The notes beneath the pieces are model-generated. The model did no database searches. It was given only the letters and a program-made list of their open reading frames with translations, and was not told the DNA's origin. Shown in pieces: positions 23,142 through 31,603 of a stretch of 32,951 bases of DNA. A program made the position numbers and the translations under genes. This DNA is from Deltaproteobacteria bacterium. GTDB lineage: Bacteria > Myxococcota_A > UBA796 > UBA9615. Position 1 is the stretch's first letter, and each line of letters opens with the position of its first letter. Where the stretch lies: assembly GCA_023954745.1 (NCBI GenBank), contig JAGSHC010000047.1:1-32951 (forward strand), given 5' to 3'.

Positions 23142-23768
23142 ATGCAGACGACCCGACGACGCTTCCTCAAATACGGCCTGGGAGGAGTGCTGCTCCTCGC
23201 AGTGCCAGCCGTGGGGCTCAGCTTGCGTCGCTCCGTGCTCGTGGAACCGAAGAGCGCGCTGCTCACCTTCAGCCCGCGCCAATACTCGACCCTCACAGCC
23301 ATGGCAGACACTCTCTGCCCAGGTGGGGGCAAGCTGCCGAGCGCCAGCGACCTCGACATCGCGGGCACCCTCGACATGCTCTTCTCCCGCATGCACCCCG
23401 GCGTCGGCGCGGACCTCGCGGCCGCTCTGGATCTGTTGGAGAACGCCCTGGCCGGAGCCGTCCTCGACCAGCGGTTCCAGACGTTCACCGCCTGCGACGC
23501 GGACGTACGCGACGAGGTCCTGCGGGACTGGTCCACCAGCGCCATCACCCTGCGTCGCGCCGTCTACAAGGCGCTCCGCGGCTTCATCATGGCCGCCTAC
23601 TGGGGCAACGCAGCCACCTGGGGCGCCATCGGATATCCGGGCATCGCCGACTACTCCGCGGTCCCCTCCCCGCCACCCTTCGACGAGTACATCGCGGCTC
23701 TGACCCCCGAGCCGGAGCGTGGCGCCGACGACGAACCCGACAGCGAGCCTCAGGAGGCGAGCCCATGA
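23142..23768 (+). CDS. Gluconate 2-dehydrogenase subunit 3 family protein (Tat-exported)
   Basis: A 208-residue protein with a twin-arginine signal: MQTTRRRFLKYGLGG followed by a hydrophobic core. The mature part has the subunit-3 pattern: FSPRQYSTLTAMADTLCPGG, then DLDIAGTLDMLFSRMHP, and a helical domain ending in AAYWGNAATWGAIGYPG. In known complexes the small subunit escorts the flavin-bearing large subunit through the Tat system. The partner is the next gene, overlapping by 4 bp (ATGA), so translation is coupled. The C-terminus (EPERGADDEPDSEPQEASP) is acidic and probably flexible. The cytochrome c subunit of typical gluconate dehydrogenases is not present in the window. Confidence 0.88.
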   Translation: MQTTRRRFLKYGLGGVLLLAVPAVGLSLRRSVLVEPKSALLTFSPRQYSTLTAMADTLCPGGGKLPSASDLDIAGTLDMLFSRMHPGVGADLAAALDLLENALAGAVLDQRFQTFTACDADVRDEVLRDWSTSAITLRRAVYKALRGFIMAAYWGNAATWGAIGYPGIADYSAVPSPPPFDEYIAALTPEPERGADDEPDSEPQEASP

Positions 23769-25306
23769 CCGGAAGCATCGTCAGCGCAGCCACGTTCACC
23801 TCCCCCACGGAGCTCGACTGCGATGTGTGCATCGTCGGGAGCGGCGCCGGGGGCTCCGTGCTCGCCGCCGGTCTGGTGGAGCAGGGCCTCGACGTCGTCA
23901 TGCTCGAGGCGGGCTCGCACTACACCCGCAAGGACTTCAAGGGCAACCAGCCCTGGGCCTTCGACAACATGTACCAGGAGCGTGGGGCCCGGGCGACGGA
24001 GGACCTCGCCATCACCGTGCTGCAAGGCCGCTCGGTGGGTGGCAGCACCACCATCAACTGGAGCACCTGCTACCGCACGCCGGACCGCATCTTCGCCCAC
24101 TGGGCTGACGTGCACGGCGTCAAAGACGTCTCCCCGTCCATGATGGCGCCGCACTTCGACGCCGTGGAGCGCCGCCTCAACATCAAGGAGTGGCCCGTCG
24201 ACCGCGCCAACGGCAACAACCGGGTGCTGCTCCGGGGCGGCGAGAAGCTCGGGTGGCATCCCCATGCCCTCAAGCGCAACGTGCGCGGCTGCATGAACAG
24301 CGGCTACTGCGGTGAGGGCTGCCCTGTCGACGCAAAGCAGGGAATGGCCGTCAGCTACCTGGACGACGCCGTGCGCGGAGGGCTGCGCATCGTCTGCAAC
24401 TGCGAGGTGGAGCGCTTCGAGTGGAGCGAGCGAAAGGCCCAGGCGGTCCATGGCGTCGCCGTGGACCCGGACTCCGACCACTCCCTCGGCATCCCGGTGA
24501 CCGTCCGCGCGAAGGTCTTCGTGAACTCGGGCGGTGCCATCAACGGACCTGCCCTCTTCCTGCGCAGCGGCATCGAAGGAAACGGCCTCATCGGCAAGCG
24601 CACCTTCGTCCATCCCGTCTCTGGCGTGTCGGGCCTCTACGACGAACACATCGGGCCCTGGGCCGGAGCCCCCCAGTCCATCGGCTGCCATCACTTCAAC
24701 GACCGCGGGCCCGAGAAGATGGGCTTCTTCCTCGAGGCCGCGCCCCTGCAGCCGATGCTGGCCTCGACGGTGGGCTTCCTCTTCGGCGGGGCGCACAGCG
24801 AGTTCATGCGCAAGCTGGGCAACGTGGGTGTCACCATCGCCCTGGGCATCGACGGCATTCTTCCCCAGGACGTCGGCGGCACCGTGCTGCTCAAGAGCGA
24901 CGGACGCGTCTGGCTTCGGTACCCCATCGAAGCCCATCTCACCGAGTGCCTGGCGGCGGCCCACAAGGAGATGGCCCGGTGCCACTTCGCAGCGGGCGCC
25001 AAGCAGGTGGCGACCCTGCACGCCGAAGCCATCGTCATGAACAGCGAGGCCGAGCTGAGCAAGCTGGACTCCGCGCCCTACGGCGCCCATGAGCAGAGCC
25101 TCTTCACGGCCCACGTGATGGGCGGCTGCGCCATGGGGGGCGAAGCCGGCACCAGCGTGGTGAACAGCGACTTGCAGATGTGGGACTTCGACAACCTCTT
25201 CGTGGTGGACGGCTCCGTCCTACCCACATCCTTGGGGGTCAACCCCAGCGAGACCATCTACGCCCTGGCCCATCGAGCGAGGGAGCGGGTGGCAGCCGCC
25301 GTCTAG
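23765..25306 (+). CDS. GMC-family FAD oxidoreductase
   Basis: A 513-residue flavoenzyme. Residues 21-50 form the FAD Rossmann motif (VCIVGSGAGGSVLA, then VVMLEAGS). GRSVGGSTTINW (88-99) is the GMC block 1 region. C-terminal HVMGGCAMG and VVDGSVLPTSLGVNPSETIYALA are the substrate and FAD-closing motifs. The catalytic His is likely in HVMGGCAMG or the NPSET region. CMNSGYCGEGC (Cys176, 182, 186) resembles the Cys motif of long-chain alcohol oxidase-like GMC proteins. Likely oxidises an alcohol or sugar. It has no signal of its own, so export may be by hitch-hiking with the Tat-bearing subunit encoded upstream, with which it overlaps by 4 bp. AGGAGG lies 5 nt before the ATG. Confidence 0.92.
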   Translation: MTGSIVSAATFTSPTELDCDVCIVGSGAGGSVLAAGLVEQGLDVVMLEAGSHYTRKDFKGNQPWAFDNMYQERGARATEDLAITVLQGRSVGGSTTINWSTCYRTPDRIFAHWADVHGVKDVSPSMMAPHFDAVERRLNIKEWPVDRANGNNRVLLRGGEKLGWHPHALKRNVRGCMNSGYCGEGCPVDAKQGMAVSYLDDAVRGGLRIVCNCEVERFEWSERKAQAVHGVAVDPDSDHSLGIPVTVRAKVFVNSGGAINGPALFLRSGIEGNGLIGKRTFVHPVSGVSGLYDEHIGPWAGAPQSIGCHHFNDRGPEKMGFFLEAAPLQPMLASTVGFLFGGAHSEFMRKLGNVGVTIALGIDGILPQDVGGTVLLKSDGRVWLRYPIEAHLTECLAAAHKEMARCHFAAGAKQVATLHAEAIVMNSEAELSKLDSAPYGAHEQSLFTAHVMGGCAMGGEAGTSVVNSDLQMWDFDNLFVVDGSVLPTSLGVNPSETIYALAHRARERVAAAV

Positions 25307-25343
25307 CGAGTCCACGCGCGCTCTCTACACGCAGGTCGTTGGG

Positions 25344-26096
25344 TCACGCCCCGAGGGCACCCTTGAAGTAGCCGATGACCTCGTCCAGCGCTGCCCGCGT
25401 GGGGTGGCCCGCCTCGTCGACGAAGTCGAGGGTCAGCACCGAGTGGCCCTTGCCCGGCAAGGTGCGCAGCCGCACCCGCTCCGCGTCGTCGTTGAGAGTC
25501 TGAGCGATGGCCTTGAACTTCTTCCCCTGACAGAGCGTGTCGCCTTCGAACCGCAGAGCCATCATCGGTCCGTGCTCGTCGAGCCGGCGGCGCAGGGTCA
25601 CCACCTCGTCGGCAGAGATGTGCAGCGCGGTCTGGTCCTGCAAGGGCAACGAGGGCTGCGACGCCACCGCCGCGAGCACGCTGTCGTCCACCATGAGGGA
25701 GAGGGCGAAGTTGCCGGTGAGGCACATGCCGATGACCGCCACCCCGTCCACATTGCGCTCCGCCTTCAGGCTCTGACACAAGGCGCGAAGCCAGGTGACG
25801 ACCGGGCTCGCCCCTCCCTTCTCGAAGACGCGGAACTCCTTGCGCATGCAGAACACCCGGACGAGGTTCCCCACCATCGCGGTGCGCCCCAGGGGCCCGA
25901 AGAGGTGGGGGAGCACCACGGAGAAGCCCGAGTGCGTGAACTGATCCGCGAGTCGCAGGGTCTCCTGGCCAATGCCCGGCAGCTCCTGGATGAGGACCAC
26001 CACGGGGCCCTCCCCGCGCGCGTACACGTCGTGCCGGAGCACCTGCCCGTGGGCGTTTGGTGCCTCGAACACCGTCTTCTCGTACCCCTGCAGCAT
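25344..26096 (-). CDS. Dienelactone hydrolase family protein
   Basis: A 250-residue cytosolic alpha/beta hydrolase. IQELPGI gives Glu38, IGMCLTGN gives a Cys nucleophile (Cys125) in the GxCxG-type elbow, and GKGHS supplies His218; an Asp lies in FEGDTLC. Cys-Asp-His with the nearby Glu is the dienelactone hydrolase arrangement (clcD/tcbE-type). The family opens lactones or hydrolyses esters, and many members have unknown substrates. The long open frame upstream to 26510 is not plausible coding sequence. ATG 26096 has GAGGAG 7 nt upstream. It is convergent with the GMC gene, 37 bp between stops, with no hairpin seen there. Confidence 0.88.
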   Translation of the reverse strand: MLQGYEKTVFEAPNAHGQVLRHDVYARGEGPVVVLIQELPGIGQETLRLADQFTHSGFSVVLPHLFGPLGRTAMVGNLVRVFCMRKEFRVFEKGGASPVVTWLRALCQSLKAERNVDGVAVIGMCLTGNFALSLMVDDSVLAAVASQPSLPLQDQTALHISADEVVTLRRRLDEHGPMMALRFEGDTLCQGKKFKAIAQTLNDDAERVRLRTLPGKGHSVLTLDFVDEAGHPTRAALDEVIGYFKGALGA

Positions 26097-26190
26097 CCCA
26101 GTCTCCTCACGGCTCCACGATGCCAGGGACCGGGCCTGAGCGCTGAAGGGCCGAGGAGGACACGAGCAAGAAACAGTCGCCCCGCCTCCA

Positions 26191-26196
26191 TATCTA
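26191..26196 (+). promoter_or_regulatory. -10-like hexamer TATCTA for the TSP3/VWA lipoprotein
   Basis: TATCTA would place the transcript start near 26202, giving a roughly 52-nt leader. The leader holds the inverted repeat GTGGAC (26212-26217) / GTCCAC (26226-26231) and GGAGG about 6 nt before ATG 26254. Confidence 0.4.
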
Positions 26197-26253
26197 CACA
26201 ACATGGAAGGGGTGGACTCCAAGCTGTCCACTCCACCCGCACTGGAGGTCGTC

Positions 26254-28071
26254 ATGACCTGTCTGCCCGCTCTGCTCCGCGCGCTGCTCCTCGCAATCGC
26301 GATGGCTGCGAGCGGCGCGCTCGTGGGCTGCGACCAGACCCTGGACACGGGACCAGGTGGGGTCGAGTTGCCTGGCCCAGGGACCGCTGGAGACGACGAC
26401 GACTCCACGGACAACGGGCTCGACCCCAACGCCGACGCCGATGGAAACGGCATCCCCGATGCCCAGGAGGGCGACCCGAACGCGGACACCGACGGAGACG
26501 GGACCCCCAACTACCTCGACGACGACGACGACGGCGACGGCATGAGCGACGCCGACGAGATCGACGGCAACCCCGGAACGCCCCCCGACACGGACGGCGA
26601 CGGCACGCCGGACTACCTGGACCCCGACTCCGACAACGACGGCATCGGCGACGCCATCGAGGGGGACCGCGACCCCGACGGCGACGGCGTCCCCAACTAC
26701 CAGGACCTGGACTCAGACGACGACGGAATGTCCGACTCGGAAGAGGGCCAGCTGGGACCCGGCGACGCCGATGGCGACGGCTTCCTGGACTTCGAAGACC
26801 CCGACTCCGACAACGACAGCTTCCCCGACGGCGTCGAGGTGACCATGGGGCTCGACCCCTTCTCGCGGGACACCGATGGCGACGGCTTCAGCGACCTCGC
26901 CGAGCTCGAAGTGGGCACCGACCCCACCGACCCCGGCTCGGTCATCGAGGGCTTCTACGCCGAGCTCACCGCCCGAGACCAGGCGACGATCACGGTGCCG
27001 TTCACCCCCGAGATCCTCCAGGCCGACGTGCTGTTCCTGCTGGACTCCACCTGCTCCATGACGGGCGTGCTCAACACCATGGCGGGCAACTTCTCCCAGG
27101 TGGCCTCGGGCATGACCATTCCGGACGTGTCCATGGGCGTCGCCGAGTTCAACGACTACGTGTACAGCGACTGGTTCACGGTGATGGGGCTCGCATCGGC
27201 CGGCGACAAGCCGTTCCGCCTCAAGCAGCAGGTGACCTCCAACTACGGCTCGGTCCAGCAGGCGCTGGGGCAGCTGTACGTGCGCGACGGCGCCGACGAG
27301 CCCGAGTCCTCCATGGAGGCGCTGTGGCAGGCGGCGACCGGCGCGGGCTACGACCAGGACTGCGACAACAACTACGACGCCCAGACGGACGTGCCGTCCT
27401 TCCTCACCGGTGGCTCCGCCCAGTTCCCTGGTGCCTTCGGCGGCGGGCTCGGCGGCGTCTACAGCCCGGGGGTGCCGGGCACCGGGCCCCTCGGGGGTGC
27501 GGGCTTCCGCTCCGGCTCGGTCCCCATCATCGTCTACACGACCGACAACCTCATGCGAGACCCTCACGCGGGCTTCGGCACCCCCAGCGGCTGCAGCAAC
27601 CCAGCGGGGAGCGGCGATGTAGCCAGCGCCGTGAACGCCATTGGCGGCAAGCTCATCGGCATCGGGACCAGCATCCTGCCCATCGCCCAGATGACCTCCC
27701 TCGCAAACGCCACGGGCTCGCTGGCCGACATCAACGGGGACGGGGCCGAGGAGCCGCTGGTGTTCCAGGGCTCCTCGGGGGCCACGGTGGACTTCGTCAT
27801 CGACGGGGTCGAGGCCATCGCGGGTGGCTCGCTGTGGGACCTCACCCTCGAGGTGGACGACGCCCCCTACGACTTCGTGCTCTCCACGACCCCCGAGGTG
27901 CATAGCAACGTGCAGATAAACACCGAGATCACCTTCGACGTGACGCTGTTCCCCGGAGTTCCCCAGGGGAGCGGAGAGCAGGTGTTCGTGTTCCCGATGC
28001 AGCTGCTGGGCGACGGCGTCTCCGTGCTCGCCGAGTGGGAGCTCGTCCTGGTGGTGCTGCCGGGGTCCTGA
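26254..28071 (+). CDS. Lipoprotein with TSP3-like Ca-binding repeats and a VWA domain
   Basis: A 605-residue lipoprotein: lipobox ALVGC (Cys26), short GDDDDS linker, then about 180 residues of thrombospondin type-3-like Asp repeats ([41 protein letters not shown]). These usually bind calcium and form a stiff stalk. A von Willebrand A domain follows with the MIDAS motif DSTCS (Asp264-Ser268), then a C-terminal beta domain. The VWA insertion region is Gly-rich ([14 protein letters not shown]). The protein should be surface-exposed and may mediate adhesion or matrix contacts; function is inferred from domain type. The frame opens at 26203, but ATG 26254 is the start of the lipoprotein signal and has GGAGG upstream. 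No T-rich terminator is seen before trkA. Confidence 0.88.
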   Translation: MTCLPALLRALLLAIAMAASGALVGCDQTLDTGPGGVELPGPGTAGDDDDSTDNGLDPNADADGNGIPDAQEGDPNADTDGDGTPNYLDDDDDGDGMSDADEIDGNPGTPPDTDGDGTPDYLDPDSDNDGIGDAIEGDRDPDGDGVPNYQDLDSDDDGMSDSEEGQLGPGDADGDGFLDFEDPDSDNDSFPDGVEVTMGLDPFSRDTDGDGFSDLAELEVGTDPTDPGSVIEGFYAELTARDQATITVPFTPEILQADVLFLLDSTCSMTGVLNTMAGNFSQVASGMTIPDVSMGVAEFNDYVYSDWFTVMGLASAGDKPFRLKQQVTSNYGSVQQALGQLYVRDGADEPESSMEALWQAATGAGYDQDCDNNYDAQTDVPSFLTGGSAQFPGAFGGGLGGVYSPGVPGTGPLGGAGFRSGSVPIIVYTTDNLMRDPHAGFGTPSGCSNPAGSGDVASAVNAIGGKLIGIGTSILPIAQMTSLANATGSLADINGDGAEEPLVFQGSSGATVDFVIDGVEAIAGGSLWDLTLEVDDAPYDFVLSTTPEVHSNVQINTEITFDVTLFPGVPQGSGEQVFVFPMQLLGDGVSVLAEWELVLVVLPGS

Positions 28072-28103
28072 GGCCTCTCATACGTCGAAACGCCGCGGTC
28101 CTG

Positions 28104-28109
28104 TACCTT
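28104..28109 (+). promoter_or_regulatory. -10 hexamer TACCTT, leaderless spacing to trkA
   Basis: TACCTT ends 6 nt before ATG 28116; no Shine-Dalgarno is present. Confidence 0.6.
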
Positions 28110-28115
28110 CGGCCC

Positions 28116-29519
28116 ATGGCGCGGAAGAAGCGCGGGCAGCGCAGCGAGAACATCCTCATCCTCGGCCTCGGTGGCGTCGGGTACTACCTGGCCAAGAGGC
28201 TGTCGCACGAGGGCTACGCGATCACGGTCATCGAGGCCGACGCAGAGAAGCTGCGTCGCGCGGACAGTGAGATCGACGCGCGCCTGATCCGCGGAGACGC
28301 GTTGTCCTACGCCTCGTACCGCGAGGCGGCCATCGAGGACATGGACTACCTCATCGCGGTGACGGACAACGACGCCGTCAACGTGTTCGCGAGTCAGGTG
28401 GCCGAGAAGGTAGGCGTTCGTTGCAAGATCGCCCGGGTGCGCACCGTCGAGGTCATGTCCGACGACGCGATCCTCGGCCCCGACGACTTCCACATCGACA
28501 TGGTGATTCGGCCCGGAGAGCTCACCGCCCGCGAGATCGCGCGGCTGCTCCAGATGCGGTCCGGCAACGTCGTCATCGAGGTCGGAGAGGGCCAGCTTCA
28601 GGTGATGGCCGTCCGCGTGGAGGAGAACTCACCCCTCTCTCACCGGACGCTCAAGCAGCTGTCCAAGGAGTACGAGAGCTTCAACTTCCGTGTCGTCGCC
28701 ATCGCCCGGGGCATCAACACGCTGATCCCCGGCGGCGACATCGAGATCCTGCCTTTCGACCACGTCTACATTCTCGCCCCGTCGGACCGCATGGACGAGC
28801 TCATGAAGATGGCAAACGTCACCGATGAGGGCCCGCACCGAGTGATGATCGTGGGCGGAGGCCTGGTGGGGCGCCGCGTCGCGCAGCTCCTCGAGGGCAC
28901 CTGGCCAGTCACCCTCGTCGAACGCGACGAGCACCGCGCCGAAGAGCTGACCTGGTGTCTCAAGCGCACCACGGTGCTGCACGGGGACGGCTCCCACGCC
29001 GACACCCTGATCCAGGCTGGCTTGCTGAAGATGGACACCATCATCTGCGCAACCAGCGACAACGAGACCAACATCATGACCAGCGTCATGGCGAAGCACC
29101 TCTTCCACGACCGGAAGGGGAACAGCGGCGTCGGACGCACCATCGCCCTCGTGAACCGCGAGGAGTACCAGGTGCTCGCGTCGACCATCGGCGCCGACAT
29201 CGTGCTCAACCACAAGGTGCTCGCTGGGAACCGCATCCTCAAGTACGTGCGCCGAGGCCATCTGCTCAACGTGTCCCACCTGCACGGCTGCGACGCCGAG
29301 GTGGTCGAGCTGGTCGCCGAGCCCCACAGCAGCATCACCCGGCGCCCCCTGGCGGAGGTCGGCACCATGAAGGACCGCATCATCCTCGCCGGCGTCATGC
29401 GAGAGAGCGGGTGGAAGGTGGCTATCGGGTCGACGCACATCCGCGCTGGAGACACCGTCGTCGCGATCTGCGCATCGGACCGTTTGCCGGACCTCCAGCG
29501 CCTCTTCCGCCACACCTGA
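28116..29519 (+). CDS. trkA: TrkA potassium uptake regulator, two RCK repeats
   Basis: A 467-residue cytosolic protein, close to the 458 residues of E. coli TrkA. Two RCK halves: TrkA_N Rossmann motif GLGGVGYYLAKRL (17-29) then TrkA_C, and a second GGGLVGRRVAQLL near residue 245 then a second TrkA_C. It binds NAD(H)/ATP and gates the TrkH channel. It forms an operon with trkH, starting 12 bp later. The start is the ATG directly after the TACCTT hexamer; the open frame extends upstream to 28035 inside the end of the VWA gene and is not used. Confidence 0.96.
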   Translation: MARKKRGQRSENILILGLGGVGYYLAKRLSHEGYAITVIEADAEKLRRADSEIDARLIRGDALSYASYREAAIEDMDYLIAVTDNDAVNVFASQVAEKVGVRCKIARVRTVEVMSDDAILGPDDFHIDMVIRPGELTAREIARLLQMRSGNVVIEVGEGQLQVMAVRVEENSPLSHRTLKQLSKEYESFNFRVVAIARGINTLIPGGDIEILPFDHVYILAPSDRMDELMKMANVTDEGPHRVMIVGGGLVGRRVAQLLEGTWPVTLVERDEHRAEELTWCLKRTTVLHGDGSHADTLIQAGLLKMDTIICATSDNETNIMTSVMAKHLFHDRKGNSGVGRTIALVNREEYQVLASTIGADIVLNHKVLAGNRILKYVRRGHLLNVSHLHGCDAEVVELVAEPHSSITRRPLAEVGTMKDRIILAGVMRESGWKVAIGSTHIRAGDTVVAICASDRLPDLQRLFRHT

Positions 29520-29531
29520 GCCCCTGACCCC

Positions 29532-30989
29532 GTGAACTACCGCGCCATCGCCCACGTCTTCGGGACCCTGCTCCTCGTGACCGCAGCCGCGATGCTGTTC
29601 CCGGCCATCTGCGCGCTCTTCTATCCCAGCGACGACGACCTGCCGGCGCTCATCCAGGCGGCGCTCCTCACCGGCGCCGCCGGCTTCCCGCTCTGGTACC
29701 TCTTCCGCGACCCCGGCGAGCTGGGGACCCGCGACGCCATCTTCATCGCGGCCTTCGGCTGGATCGTCATCTCCGCGGTCTCGGCGCTCCCCTTCGTACT
29801 GCACGGCGCCATCCCGTCGTTCACCGACGCCTTCTTCGAGATGATGTCGGGCTACACCACCACCGGCGCGACCATCCTGACGGACATCGAGGCGGTCCCC
29901 CATGGACTGCTGTTCTGGCGCAGCGAGACCCACCTCCTCGGAGGCATGGGGTTCATCACCCTCGCGGTGCTCGTCATGCCCCACGGTATGGGGGGGGTGC
30001 GGATGTTCCGCGCCGAGTCGAGCCCCGGTCAGGTGATCACGGGGGAGAAGTTCCTGCCGCGCAACCGCGACGCGATGGTCTACCTGTGGGGGATCTATCT
30101 CGCCCTGAATGCGGTGCAGGTGGTCCTCCAGTGCCTGGGAGGCATGAACCTCTTCGAGTCGCTGTGCCACGCATTCGGCACCATCTCGACGTCCGGCTAC
30201 TCGCCTCTGGGCGGCAGCATCGGCCAGTACGAGAGCGCCTACTTCGACTGGATCATCATCGTGTTCATGTGGCTGGGCGGCGTGACCTTCATGCTGTTCT
30301 ACGCGCTACTGCACGGGGACTGGCGCACGGTGCTGCGGAACACGGAGCTGCGCTGGTACGTGGGCTTCACGCTGTTCTTCTGCCTCGGCGTCGCCGCGGC
30401 GCTGTTCGCCGCTGGTACCTATGGCCCCCTCGACTCCCTTCGCTTCGCGTCGTTCCAGGTCATCTCATTGCTCACGACCACGGGCTTCTCCACCGCCGAC
30501 TACGAGCTGTGGTCTCCACCGGCCCAGATGCTCCTCTATGCGGTGTGTTTCGTCGGCGCGTGCGCGGGGTCCACCACGAGCGGGATCAAGGTCATCCACT
30601 ACGTCATCCTGTGGAGATTCATGACCGCGGCGCTCAAGAAGATCTTCTTCCAGCCCCTGGCCATCATCTCGGTGCGCGTCGACGAGCGCCCCGTGGACAA
30701 CCTCATCGTGTACCTGGCCGTCTGCTACTTCATCGTGAACATCGTGATGGTGCTGATGGGGGGCATGGTGATGGCCGTGTCCGACGGCATGGACCTCACT
30801 ACGGCCATGAGCAGTGTCATCGCCTGCCTGATGAACATCGGACCGGGCTTCGGCGATGTCGGCCCAACGGAGAACTTCGCCTTCATCTCCCCCTTCGGGA
30901 AGTGGTTCCTGTCCTGGACCATGCTGGTGGGCCGGTTGGAGATGTTCACCGCCCTCGTCGTGTTCTACCCGAGCTTCTGGAGAGACTGA
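29532..30989 (+). CDS. trkH: TrkH potassium channel/transporter subunit
   Basis: A 485-residue integral membrane protein of the Trk/Ktr/HKT superfamily. The four pore loops are visible: SGYTTTGATIL, HAFGTISTSGYSPLG, SLLTTTGFSTADYE and LMNIGPGFGDVGP, each with the filter glycine. FWRSETHLLGGMGFITL is the conserved loop after pore 1. It takes up K+ under control of TrkA. GTG start 12 bp after the trkA stop with no separate promoter suggests translational coupling. The next gene overlaps its stop by one base. Confidence 0.96.
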   Translation: MNYRAIAHVFGTLLLVTAAAMLFPAICALFYPSDDDLPALIQAALLTGAAGFPLWYLFRDPGELGTRDAIFIAAFGWIVISAVSALPFVLHGAIPSFTDAFFEMMSGYTTTGATILTDIEAVPHGLLFWRSETHLLGGMGFITLAVLVMPHGMGGVRMFRAESSPGQVITGEKFLPRNRDAMVYLWGIYLALNAVQVVLQCLGGMNLFESLCHAFGTISTSGYSPLGGSIGQYESAYFDWIIIVFMWLGGVTFMLFYALLHGDWRTVLRNTELRWYVGFTLFFCLGVAAALFAAGTYGPLDSLRFASFQVISLLTTTGFSTADYELWSPPAQMLLYAVCFVGACAGSTTSGIKVIHYVILWRFMTAALKKIFFQPLAIISVRVDERPVDNLIVYLAVCYFIVNIVMVLMGGMVMAVSDGMDLTTAMSSVIACLMNIGPGFGDVGPTENFAFISPFGKWFLSWTMLVGRLEMFTALVVFYPSFWRD

Positions 30990-31552
30990 TGAGGGATTCG
31001 CTGCGCAGGCTTCTGCAGGACCACCCGCCGTCGGACGCCACCGAAGCGGAGCATCAGCGGCGCATGCTGGAGCTGGTGGACATCGACGCCAGCCCCTTCG
31101 CTCGACATCACTTCGATCCCGGGCACTTCACCGCCTCGGCGTTCGTGCTCAGCCCGGACTCGACGAAGCTCCTCCTCATCCTGCACGGCAAGCTCGGGCT
31201 CTGGCTCCAACCTGGAGGCCACATCGACCCCGACGACGACGACGTGCACGCCGCGGCGCGCCGCGAGGTGGCCGAGGAGACGGGAATCTCCAAGCTCGCC
31301 GCGGTGTCCCTGGGCGGCAGCCTGCTCCTCGACCTGGACATCCACCCCATCCCGCCGAACCCGAAGAAGGGGGAACCGAAGCATGAGCACTTCGACGTGC
31401 GCATCCTCCTCCGCGCCCACGACTGGGAGTTCGCGGCTGGGTCCGACGCAGCCGACGCGCGATGGGTCGCCCTCGAGGAGGTCGAGGACAGCGGGACGGA
31501 CGACTCGGTGCTTCGCGCGGTGCGTCGCATCCGTCGGGAACTCACCCCCTGA
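30989..31552 (+). CDS. NUDIX hydrolase
   Basis: A 187-residue cytosolic enzyme. The Nudix box lies at 76-100: GGHIDPDDDDVHAAARREVAEETGI, split here as GGHIDPDDDDVH and AAARREVAEETGI. The REVAEE core is intact. The spacing from GGH to RE is one residue longer than the textbook box, and the first Glu position is Asp; similar longer boxes occur in other NUDIX subgroups. It would cleave nucleoside diphosphates linked to X; the substrate is unknown. Its ATG shares one base with the trkH stop (TGATG), so it belongs to the trk operon. Whether it degrades NAD- or nucleotide-type ligands that gate TrkA is speculation. Confidence 0.9.
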   Translation: MRDSLRRLLQDHPPSDATEAEHQRRMLELVDIDASPFARHHFDPGHFTASAFVLSPDSTKLLLILHGKLGLWLQPGGHIDPDDDDVHAAARREVAEETGISKLAAVSLGGSLLLDLDIHPIPPNPKKGEPKHEHFDVRILLRAHDWEFAAGSDAADARWVALEEVEDSGTDDSVLRAVRRIRRELTP

Positions 31553-31590
31553 GCTGGCGGACTGCCCGCCCCTCCTCCCGGTCAGGCGTG

Positions 31591-31596
31591 TACCTT
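31591..31596 (+). promoter_or_regulatory. -10 hexamer TACCTT, leaderless spacing to the PlsC gene
   Basis: TACCTT ends 7 nt before ATG 31604. The Pro-rich gap before it has no Shine-Dalgarno. Confidence 0.55.
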
Positions 31597-31603
31597 CTCG
31601 TCG

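Noticed and set aside
20373-23396. A 1007-residue open frame on the minus strand
   Set aside because: It is antisense to the cyclophilin and MopE-like genes. GAC-rich Asp repeats read backwards as GTC (Val) and produce long stop-free frames; the product is a Val/Ala/Gly-rich sequence with no domain.
25404-27905. An 833-residue open frame on the plus strand across the dienelactone hydrolase and VWA genes
   Set aside because: Arg/Pro-rich nonsense composition, overlaps two genes with clear domains on other frames.
28629-30170. A 513-residue minus-strand frame across trkA and trkH
   Set aside because: Antisense to two genes with unmistakable family motifs.
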